From JARICQ01 sp964527205 (lineage in GTDB: Bacteria; Bacillota; Clostridia; Tissierellales; Tissierellaceae), in contig CAZGQG010000012.1 in assembly GCA_964527205.1 (NCBI GenBank), positions 1 to 48,319 of the forward strand: 48,319 nucleotides of DNA, read 5' to 3'. The notes under the pieces were generated by a model. That model ran no database searches. It was not told where the DNA came from and saw only the letters and a program-made list of their open reading frames with translations. Every line of letters begins with the position of its first letter. Position 1 is the stretch's first letter. Positions 16,773-23,997 of this stretch are shown piece after piece. Made by a program: the position numbers and the translations under genes.

Positions 16773-17765
16773 ATGGCATTATTAGAAATTAATGAATTAC
16801 ACACATATTTTACAACAAAAAAAGGAACTGTTAAGGCGGTAAATGGTGTAACCTATGCAGTTGAATCTGGTAAAACACTAGGAATCGTAGGAGAAAGTGG
16901 TAGTGGTAAAAGTGTATCTGCCATGAGTATTATAAAGCTCTTAGATGGAAATGGTTATATAGCTAAGGGAGAGGTTCTTTTTGATGGAAGAAATTTAATA
17001 GATGTACCAATGAGACAGATGATTGATATAAGAGGTAATGATATATCTGTTATATTCCAAGAGCCTATGACTTCTCTAAACCCAGTTTTTACTGTGGAAA
17101 GACAAGTTGCAGAACCAATTATTATACATCAGGGCTTAAGCAAAAAAGAAGCCAATGAAAAAGTAGTAGAAATGTTATCTTTAGTTAAGATACCAAATCC
17201 AGACAAGGTTGCAAAGCAATATCCACATCAACTTTCAGGTGGAATGAGACAGCGTGTTATGATTGCCATGGCCTTAGCTTGTCAGCCTAGGCTGCTAATA
17301 GCAGACGAGCCTACTACAGCACTGGATGTTACTATTCAGGCGCAGATATTAAAGTTAATGAATGAATTAAAAGATAAGATAGGTACTTCAATACTGTTTA
17401 TAACTCATGACTTAGGAGTTATTAGTGAGATGGCAGATGATGTTGCTGTAATGTATTGTGGACAAGTTGTAGAGAAAGCTTCTGTTAGGACAATATTTGA
17501 TAGAAATGTTGAATATTCGCATCCATATACAGAGGGATTGATGTTCTCAATACCTAGACTTAATACACCAACGGATGCTCGCTTAGAAGCAATACCGGGA
17601 GCAGTTCCTCATCCGCTTAATTTACCTGTAGGTTGCAAATTTGCTCCTAGATGTAAATATGCTACTAAAAAATGTCATGAAAATGAGCCAGATTTAGTAG
17701 AAATCCAGAAGGGACATGATATACGTTGCTTCTATCCGAAGAGGGGAGTGAGATCCAATGAATAA
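16773..17765 (+). CDS. oppD: Peptide ABC transporter ATP-binding protein OppD
   Basis: A 330-aa ATPase subunit of normal size. It has Walker A GESGSGKS (about 40-47), the Q-loop VIFQEPMTSLNPV, the signature LSGGMRQR, Walker B LLIADEPTTALD and the H-loop THD. The C-terminal oligopeptide-transporter extension carries the conserved cysteines of GCKFAPRC, KKC and RCF, which ligate an Fe-S cluster in characterised relatives. It has none of the extra sequence seen in OppF. RBS GGGGGGAG. The 3' end overlaps oppF by 8 nt, so translation is coupled. Confidence 0.96.
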   Translation: MALLEINELHTYFTTKKGTVKAVNGVTYAVESGKTLGIVGESGSGKSVSAMSIIKLLDGNGYIAKGEVLFDGRNLIDVPMRQMIDIRGNDISVIFQEPMTSLNPVFTVERQVAEPIIIHQGLSKKEANEKVVEMLSLVKIPNPDKVAKQYPHQLSGGMRQRVMIAMALACQPRLLIADEPTTALDVTIQAQILKLMNELKDKIGTSILFITHDLGVISEMADDVAVMYCGQVVEKASVRTIFDRNVEYSHPYTEGLMFSIPRLNTPTDARLEAIPGAVPHPLNLPVGCKFAPRCKYATKKCHENEPDLVEIQKGHDIRCFYPKRGVRSNE

Positions 17766-19323
17766 AGAACAAAAAGAGAAAAAAGTGCTTGTTAGAATTC
17801 AAGATTTAAAACAATACTTCCCAATAGGAAAGGCTGGATTTTTTGGAAATAAACCACAGGCCTATGTAAAGGCTAATGATGGGATTTCATTGGATATTTA
17901 TGAGGGAGAGACTCTAGGCCTAGTTGGAGAATCAGGTTGCGGTAAGTCCACATTGGGACGTAGTTTACTTCAATTATATGAACAAACTGCTGGTCGTACT
18001 ATGTATTATGGCTACGGAGCTCAGGGACTGGTACCAGAATATGTTTTAAATATATTAGAAAAACTGGATGTGCAAAAGAAAAACCTAGCTGAATTAGAAA
18101 AAAAGGAAGTAGAACTTCTTAAAAAAGCTGATTCCTTACAAGAAGGCAATGATAAGAATGATGCTATTAGCGAGTATGAAAAAGCTAAAGTTGAGAGAGA
18201 AGATTTGTTTACAGATATAGTCCAGTTAACAGGAGGACTTATTTTAGCAGATGACTTAAAAATAGTTTCAGATGTTTTACTAAGGGAATATAAGGCTAAT
18301 GCTAAGGTATATAGTGTTGAAATTGGAATAGAAGAAGAAAATAAAAAAATAAGCAATATTACATCTGCTCTAGGTGTTCAGGATAAGACGCCTAGCTCAG
18401 AAAAAAACTTAAAGCAATATCAAGACAAGGTTGTAAAATTAGAGAAGGAATTAGCGGATGCTAAAAAACAATTAGACCTAGTTGAAAAAGAAAGAATACT
18501 TTTAGAAGAAAAGTATTCATCTATTCCAGACTTTGAAAGCTATCAAAGTCTTAAGGATAATGGGGTAAACCTAACAAAATTAAACTACAATGAGATGAGG
18601 AAATTAAGGGATGAATTACAGCTTATTTTCCAGGACCCTTATTCATCATTAAATCCTAGATTAACTGTAGGACAGATTATATCTGAAGGTTTATTTGCCC
18701 ATAACATATTTGCAAAGAATGATGATAATATACAGGAATACTTATTAGACACCATGGATAGGTGTGGACTAGCACCATATATGATACACCGTTATCCTCA
18801 TCAGTTCTCTGGTGGACAGAGACAGCGTATAGGTATAGCTAGATCAGTTGCTTTAAATCCAAGATTTATTGTATGTGATGAGGCAGTATCTGCTTTAGAC
18901 GTATCAATTCAGTCACAAATTATAAATCTACTTATAGACTTAAAAGAGCAAGAAGATTTAACATATCTCTTTATTTCTCATGACTTAAGTGTTATTAAGT
19001 ATATAAGTGATAGGGTTGCAGTTATGTATCTTGGAAATATAGTAGAGCTTGCTGAAACACAAGAACTATATGAAAGACCAATGCATCCTTATACAGAGGC
19101 CCTATTATCTGCAATTCCTACAACGGATATAGATAATAAGAAGGAGCCTATAATATTAGAGGGAGATATCCCAAGTCCGATTAATCCACCAAGTGGATGT
19201 AAGTTCCATACTAGATGTCAATATGCTACAGAAATATGTATAGAAGTTGAGCCAGAGTTTGAAGAAGTAACACCTGGACACTTTGTAGCTTGCCATCATA
19301 AGAGGAATGTAGAAGATATTTAA
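17758..19323 (+). CDS. oppF: OppF ATPase with a large coiled-coil insertion between Walker A and Q-loop
   Basis: 521 aa against about 320 for ordinary OppF. The nucleotide-binding domain is complete but split. Walker A GESGCGKS is at 57-64. Residues about 85-272 are extra, Lys/Glu/Leu-rich and helical with long coiled-coil stretches (around 93-150 and 213-253). The normal sequence resumes at NEMRKLRDELQLIFQDPYSSLNP (Q-loop Gln292), then FSGGQRQR (350-357), Walker B IVCDEAVSALD and the H-loop HD (His408). The C-terminal cysteines at 481, 487, 494 and 512 are kept, so the ATPase should be active. The insert replaces the short beta-segment after the P-loop and would project from the cytoplasmic ATPase dimer. 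Its role is unknown. Confidence 0.93.
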   Translation: MNKEQKEKKVLVRIQDLKQYFPIGKAGFFGNKPQAYVKANDGISLDIYEGETLGLVGESGCGKSTLGRSLLQLYEQTAGRTMYYGYGAQGLVPEYVLNILEKLDVQKKNLAELEKKEVELLKKADSLQEGNDKNDAISEYEKAKVEREDLFTDIVQLTGGLILADDLKIVSDVLLREYKANAKVYSVEIGIEEENKKISNITSALGVQDKTPSSEKNLKQYQDKVVKLEKELADAKKQLDLVEKERILLEEKYSSIPDFESYQSLKDNGVNLTKLNYNEMRKLRDELQLIFQDPYSSLNPRLTVGQIISEGLFAHNIFAKNDDNIQEYLLDTMDRCGLAPYMIHRYPHQFSGGQRQRIGIARSVALNPRFIVCDEAVSALDVSIQSQIINLLIDLKEQEDLTYLFISHDLSVIKYISDRVAVMYLGNIVELAETQELYERPMHPYTEALLSAIPTTDIDNKKEPIILEGDIPSPINPPSGCKFHTRCQYATEICIEVEPEFEEVTPGHFVACHHKRNVEDI

Positions 19324-19345
19324 ATATAGAAAGGCTTGATGTATT

Positions 19346-19573
19346 GTGATGTTTCAAAAAAAAGTAGACCGTGCATTTGCATGGTTAAAAGAAAAAAACA
19401 ATATAGAAGAGGATGAACAAGAATATACCTCCCATGAAGAATGGAAGGAAAAAAATCAAATTTACTATGAAAAAGGAGATTATCTTGCCTTAACTCTTTC
19501 AGCTATATTAGTATTTAGCCCAATATTTATTGTTTTAATAGGAATCACAGTATTACTAGCTAGATCTTTTTAA
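19346..19573 (+). CDS. Small single-span membrane protein of unknown function
   Basis: A 75-aa protein with a charged, Glu/Lys-rich N-terminal part (1-45) and one C-terminal membrane helix (about 47-71, LALTLSAILVFSPIFIVLIG). Start is GTG 19346 or ATG 19349; the ribosome binding site is weak (AAAGG). I do not recognise a family. It lies 22 nt after oppF and before the operon terminator, so it is probably the last gene of the transporter operon and might be an accessory subunit; that is inference from position only. Confidence 0.65.
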   Translation: MMFQKKVDRAFAWLKEKNNIEEDEQEYTSHEEWKEKNQIYYEKGDYLALTLSAILVFSPIFIVLIGITVLLARSF

Positions 19574-19598
19574 ATAAAAAACAAATAGATTAAATAAT

Positions 19599-19622
19599 AA
19601 AAAGGAGCTTAGCCTCCTTTTT
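19599..19622 (+). terminator. Terminator of the opp operon
   Basis: A 9-bp stem (AAAAAGGAG / CTCCTTTTT), a 6-nt loop and a T-rich tail. Confidence 0.85.
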
Positions 19623-19650
19623 GTTTTATATAAAAAAATAGGGTGATTTT

Positions 19651-20376
19651 ATGGGGAATATAGCAGCATTTTTTGATATAGATGGTACGATTTTTAGAAA
19701 TTCACTAATGATAGAACACTTTCAAATGCTAACAAAGTTTGAAATAATAGACCCTGCTATTTGGCATACAGAAATTAAAAAAGTTTATAGTGAATGGGAA
19801 TCTAGATACGGAGATTTTGAAGAGTACTTGGAAGTTATAGCCAAGGCCTATTTAGATGCCCTTATAGGGGTAGATAAAACCTATATGGAGATACTAGCTG
19901 CCAAGGTAATAGAATTAAATGGGGACATGGTATATAAGTACTCTAGAGACATGATAGAATGGCATAAAGAAGAAGGCCATAGAGTATTTTTCATATCAGG
20001 TAGTCCAGATTTTTTGGTTTCTAAGATGGCAGAAAAATATGGAGTAGATGAATATAGGGGAAGTCTATATATGGTAGATGAAAACAACAAATTCACTGGT
20101 GAAATCAGAAAGATGTGGGATTCTGCTAATAAGGAGAGGGTAATAAATCAACTTATTCTCCAGTATGATGTGGATCTATCAAAGAGTTACTCCTATGGGG
20201 ATACTACAGGAGACCTATCTATGCTTAAAATGGTTGGTAACCCAGTGGCTATTAATCCTAATAAAGCACTATTTATGGCTATAAGAGAAGATCAAGCATT
20301 AAAAAATAAAACTGAAATAGTAGTAGAGAGAAAAAATGTTATATATCGAATAGATTCTGATACAGAAATATTTTAA
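19651..20376 (+). CDS. HAD superfamily subfamily IB phosphatase (SerB-like)
   Basis: A 241-aa HAD hydrolase. The nucleophile motif is FFDIDGT (Asp9, Asp11). An alpha-helical type-1 cap follows, then motif II FFISGSPDFL, a motif III lysine near the segment around 140-170, and motif IV YGDTTGDLSML. This pattern matches the IB family that includes phosphoserine phosphatase-like enzymes and the small-molecule HAD-IB group. Substrate is not determined; no serine biosynthesis gene is nearby. It is convergent with the helicase gene and shares a palindromic terminator. Confidence 0.87.
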   Translation: MGNIAAFFDIDGTIFRNSLMIEHFQMLTKFEIIDPAIWHTEIKKVYSEWESRYGDFEEYLEVIAKAYLDALIGVDKTYMEILAAKVIELNGDMVYKYSRDMIEWHKEEGHRVFFISGSPDFLVSKMAEKYGVDEYRGSLYMVDENNKFTGEIRKMWDSANKERVINQLILQYDVDLSKSYSYGDTTGDLSMLKMVGNPVAINPNKALFMAIREDQALKNKTEIVVERKNVIYRIDSDTEIF

Positions 20377-20379
20377 AAG

Positions 20380-20413
20380 AAGCAGTAAATTACATTAATG
20401 TAATTTACTGCTT
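20380..20413. terminator. Bidirectional terminator: perfect 34-nt palindrome
   Basis: The half-site AAGCAGTAAATTACATT (20380-20396) is followed directly by its exact complement to 20413, with T runs at both outer ends. It overlaps the 3' end of the minus-strand helicase gene and serves both convergent genes. Confidence 0.88.
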
Positions 20414-22264
20414 TTGTAATTCTGTAAGAAATCTTGAGATCTGAACACTTTTATTAGCTACTTTGTTTACTGTAAGCAAACTAAGATGATACTTGGCCCT
20501 GCTCATACCCACATAAAAAACCCTTCTCTCTTCTTCTATTTCTTCTATTTCCTCATTAAGCTGGGAATCTATACTGGAAGATGAGGGAAACTGACCATCA
20601 ATTAGATCTAGGATGTAGACCCTGTCAAACTCCAGACCTTTAGCTGAATGTATGGTGGAAAGAGTTAGATTGCTATTTTCTCTTCTTGAACTAAGGGAAA
20701 GAGCTTCTAGTTTTTTTAATCTTTGTTTAAACTCCTCCAGGTTATTAGTTTCTTTTGCAATTTGCTTTAGATAATATAGGATGGTTTTAAGGGAGTCATA
20801 GGTATGGCCAAATTTACCAGAGTTCTCCTTTAGATAAGTCTCATATTCCAAATTATACTCAATATAGGATATTGCATCAGCAGGTTTCAATCTAGATAGC
20901 CTTGTAAAGTCACTGCTTAGCTCCCTAAGGTTTTTCTTGTAGTAGTCAGGTATATCTGGGTACTTGATTATCCTGTTGAATACAGAGCTCCTGTAGTCCT
21001 GAGTCTTGGCATAGTTTATCTGCTTTTTCGAAATATAACCCTTTTTCTTATAATATATATTTTCATAAATGCTCATATTGGAAGTATCCTTGGCAAAGCC
21101 CATAAAATTTAATATATCTCCAAGGAGCCAGTGGGTGAAGAATCTTGATTTTGCATCTCTCATATAAAAGGAATGATTGTTCTTTTCTAAAAAGTCTATT
21201 AGTCCAATAGAAGATAGATTATTCCTATAGAGAATAGCTGCATTTGAATAGCTGTTCTCTCCTAGATCCTTAAGGATATACTGGTACTGATCTATAATAG
21301 AATCAAGCTTAACGATATTAATAGCTTCCAGATAGGGATTATCCGTTGAGATTTCCTTACTATATCTAAGTGTATTATTTTTAATAAATCTATTACATAC
21401 TGAAACTATATTTCTAGATGACCTATAATTCTTTTCCATATAAAAGACCTTGCCCTCTGGATAAATATCTTTAAAATTAAGTAAGCCTTTAGGATCAGAT
21501 CCTCTAAAGCCATAGATGGATTGGTCATCATCTGCAACAATAAAGAAGTTATTCTTAGGAAAGGCAATTTTTTTCAGTATCTCCATTTGTATCTTAGAGG
21601 TATCCTGCCCTTCATCTAATTGAATGTAATCATATTTATCCCTATACTTTTGGAGCAAATAATTATTTTTCTTCAATATATTTAGTGAAAGGCTAAGCAT
21701 GTCATCGAAATCAATCAAGTTCTTATCTCTTTTGTACTCTTCATACAAATCATATATTTTATTGAACTTATCAATTTTAGGGTCCTTAATTTGTAGATAT
21801 TCATCCACTGTAAGCATCATATTCTTCATATAACCTATAGAGCTCATAAGAGCTTCTAGTTTTTCTTCTGTTATATAAGATTTATTTACCTGGAAATAGA
21901 TTTGCTTTATCAATGTAAATTTATTTATAGGACTTTCATCACCTTCTATTAGATTGAAACTCCTATTATTTATATAAGCATATTCTCTAATAAGATTAAA
22001 ACAAAAGCTATGGATGGTGGAGAATGATATGGGAATAGAAGAGGCCCTATCATAATTATCATAAAATCTTTTTTTCATATCATTTGCAGAAGCCCTACTA
22101 AAAGTAATAGAGAGTATTCTTTCAGGGCTTATATTGTGTTTTAATATAAGGTTTAGGGTTCGATTTATTAAAACAGTGGTCTTACCTGCACCAGGAACAG
22201 CTAGGATAAGGGCAGGACCATTTATGTGATTTATTGCTAACTTCTGTTCTTTACTAAAGTCCAC
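20405..22264 (-). CDS. UvrD/PcrA-like superfamily I DNA helicase
   Basis: A 619-aa SF1A helicase, shorter than PcrA/UvrD (about 720-750 aa). Motifs in order: an N-terminal Q-motif region (FSKEQKLAI), Walker A AVPGAGKTT, motif Ia TFSRASANDM, motif II DEGQDTSK, motif III ADDDQSIYGFRG, motif IV NYRSS, motif V TIHSAKGLEFDRVYI and motif VI ERRVFYVGMSRAK. All catalytic motifs are present, so it should be an active ATP-dependent 3'-5' translocase in repair or recombination. It lacks the PcrA C-terminal tail, so I do not assign pcrA. It is monocistronic on the minus strand. Confidence 0.92.
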   Translation of the reverse strand: MDFSKEQKLAINHINGPALILAVPGAGKTTVLINRTLNLILKHNISPERILSITFSRASANDMKKRFYDNYDRASSIPISFSTIHSFCFNLIREYAYINNRSFNLIEGDESPINKFTLIKQIYFQVNKSYITEEKLEALMSSIGYMKNMMLTVDEYLQIKDPKIDKFNKIYDLYEEYKRDKNLIDFDDMLSLSLNILKKNNYLLQKYRDKYDYIQLDEGQDTSKIQMEILKKIAFPKNNFFIVADDDQSIYGFRGSDPKGLLNFKDIYPEGKVFYMEKNYRSSRNIVSVCNRFIKNNTLRYSKEISTDNPYLEAINIVKLDSIIDQYQYILKDLGENSYSNAAILYRNNLSSIGLIDFLEKNNHSFYMRDAKSRFFTHWLLGDILNFMGFAKDTSNMSIYENIYYKKKGYISKKQINYAKTQDYRSSVFNRIIKYPDIPDYYKKNLRELSSDFTRLSRLKPADAISYIEYNLEYETYLKENSGKFGHTYDSLKTILYYLKQIAKETNNLEEFKQRLKKLEALSLSSRRENSNLTLSTIHSAKGLEFDRVYILDLIDGQFPSSSSIDSQLNEEIEEIEEERRVFYVGMSRAKYHLSLLTVNKVANKSVQISRFLTELQKQ

Positions 22265-22460
22265 TAGATCAACCTCTTTCTATAATAATCAATATTTATT
22301 GGAAAATATTAAAAACAAAGCATATGGAACAAATTAATTCTATCACAATAATAATTTATATCAAAGAAATACAAGTAATAATCTAGACAATTGGGTATCT
22401 ATGTTTTAGACTATATTATAATGAGCTTTAAAACAGAAGATATATTGTGAGGTGAAGAAG

Positions 22461-23018
22461 TTGAGGAACAAATTGAAAATATTTGATGATTTTTTTATGG
22501 AACTTATAAATAGAAGGATGAGAAACAGGTATTTTGATTACTTAATGTATAGACTTACAAATTTAGGAGGAGCCTTGTTTTCCTCCCTTGTCATTTTTGG
22601 GATGATAGTCTTTGGAGATAATAAGTTGCAAAAAATAGGAGTTGAGATATTTGTTGTCTTGTTTTTCAGTCAACTGATAGTTCATTCCTTAAAAAGACTC
22701 TTATCCAGGGAAAGGCCATATAAGATATTAGAACATTTAAATACTTTTGGAATTCAACTTAAGGATTATTCTTTCCCTTCTGGCCATACTGCAGCAAGCT
22801 TTTCCATAGCCACTACTATAGCCTTAAATATTCCAAGACTATCTATTCTAGTCTTTCTAATAGCAATTATAGTTGGCTTATCAAGAGTTTATTTAGGAGT
22901 GCATTATCCAACAGATGTAGCTGCAGGTTTTTTCATAGGATTTCTAACTTCTATTATAATACATTTTTTCTTTATTGAAATGGTATATGGATTAGGAAAG
23001 ATAATAGCTATAAACTAA
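22461..23018 (+). CDS. PAP2-superfamily membrane phosphatase
   Basis: About 185 aa with several membrane helices. The three PAP2 active-site motifs are present: KRLLSRERPY, FPSGHTAASF and SRVYLGVHYPTD. These define lipid phosphatases such as undecaprenyl-pyrophosphate or phosphatidylglycerophosphate phosphatases, acting on the outer membrane face. I prefer TTG 22461 because GAGGTGA (22449-22455) lies 5 nt upstream; a GTG at 22452 is in frame but inside that site. Upstream, TTGGGT-17-TATTAT is a plausible promoter. Exact substrate unknown. Confidence 0.9.
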   Translation: MRNKLKIFDDFFMELINRRMRNRYFDYLMYRLTNLGGALFSSLVIFGMIVFGDNKLQKIGVEIFVVLFFSQLIVHSLKRLLSRERPYKILEHLNTFGIQLKDYSFPSGHTAASFSIATTIALNIPRLSILVFLIAIIVGLSRVYLGVHYPTDVAAGFFIGFLTSIIIHFFFIEMVYGLGKIIAIN

Positions 23019-23094
23019 GAGATGAGAGCTTATTGGGTTTATAAGATGCTTTTTGTGGTATATTATAATTATAATCTTTATAGGGGGTAATGGG

Positions 23095-23901
23095 ATGTTA
23101 ATGACAAGTTTTTTAAAGAATAGAAAGTCGGTTAGGGAATTTAAGAATAAAAAAGCAAGCAGTGAAACAATTCAAAGTGTAAAATCACACTTAAGGTCAC
23201 TGGAAGAGGAAACAGAAAATATTAAATTTAGATTGTATGAAAATGGAGACTTTATATTTGAAAGGTTGGAAGGTATAGGTGGATATGGAGGAATTATGAT
23301 AGAAAGTCCACACTATATAGGATTGGAACAATTAAAAGAAGATAAGGCCACCATAGTATACAGTGCCTATTATATGGAAAAGTTAATTTCAGAGCTAAAT
23401 AATCTTGGTTTAGAAACCTGCTGGATAAATGTAGGTCAACTGGATAGAGATCTAAAGGATAGGATATTAGGTGAGCATGTAGGAAAGATAAACTATATGT
23501 TAGCTCTAGGATATGGTAAGAGAAGAAATCCCTTTGCAAATGAGCCTATTAGTGAGAGACTGGGTGTTGATGAACTAGTTTTTAGTGAAAATATAGAAGA
23601 GAGAGTTACTGAAGATGAATTAGAACAAAGAGGATTAGATGATCTTTTTTATTATGTAAGATTTGCTCCATCAAATGCAAATTTACAGCCTTGGAGATTT
23701 GTCTTAAAAAAAGATAGGGTTATCCTTACAATCAAACATAGTGAAGGTGAAAAGCCTAATCTAATGGACGCAGGTATAGTAATGTACTACTTTACAAAGC
23801 TAGCTAGATCTGTAGGTATAGAAGGCGATTGGAAATTACTAGATGGCAATTATAGAGGTGAGAAGGGAATATATGAATATATAGCAGAAATAAAGATATA
23901 A
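23095..23901 (+). CDS. Nitroreductase family protein (TM1586-type)
   Basis: About 268 aa, an FMN-dependent nitroreductase fold with two related halves. RKSVREFKNKK is the typical N-terminal FMN-binding segment. YSAYYMEKLISELNNLGLETCWIN and the FAPSNANLQPWRFVLKK segment near the C-terminus match the putative TM nitroreductase group. Physiological substrate unknown. The frame is open back to 23053, but AGGGGGT at 23082-23088 lies 6 nt before ATG 23095, and the upstream part reads through a -10-like TATTATAAT. The shorter start is therefore preferred. Confidence 0.82.
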   Translation: MLMTSFLKNRKSVREFKNKKASSETIQSVKSHLRSLEEETENIKFRLYENGDFIFERLEGIGGYGGIMIESPHYIGLEQLKEDKATIVYSAYYMEKLISELNNLGLETCWINVGQLDRDLKDRILGEHVGKINYMLALGYGKRRNPFANEPISERLGVDELVFSENIEERVTEDELEQRGLDDLFYYVRFAPSNANLQPWRFVLKKDRVILTIKHSEGEKPNLMDAGIVMYYFTKLARSVGIEGDWKLLDGNYRGEKGIYEYIAEIKI

Positions 23902-23917
23902 AGCGCTTAGGCGCTTT
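23900..23917 (+). terminator. Terminator of the nitroreductase gene
   Basis: AAAGCGC / GCGCTTT stem with a TTAG loop and a T run. Confidence 0.85.
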
Positions 23918-23922
23918 TTTTA

Positions 23923-23951
23923 TTGACAAAAAGCCATATAAGGCTTATAAT
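23923..23951 (+). promoter_or_regulatory. Strong sigma-A promoter of the metal ATPase gene
   Basis: TTGACA, 17-nt spacer, TATAAT: a consensus promoter with no mismatch in either hexamer. Such a strong core promoter in front of a metal exporter suggests that repression is the main control. Confidence 0.8.
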
Positions 23952-23962
23952 ATAAGTGAACA

Positions 23963-23984
23963 CATGAATGAACACTCATACATG
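23963..23984 (+). promoter_or_regulatory. Candidate operator between promoter and start of the metal ATPase
   Basis: An imperfect inverted repeat, CATGAATGA, 4-nt spacer, TCATACATG (8 of 9 positions symmetric), lies just downstream of the -10 box. The direct repeat TGAACAC occurs at 23957 and 23969. The position would allow repression by a metal sensor of the ArsR/SmtB kind. No regulator gene is adjacent, so the link is inference. Confidence 0.4.
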
Positions 23985-23997
23985 ATAGGAGGTTAAT

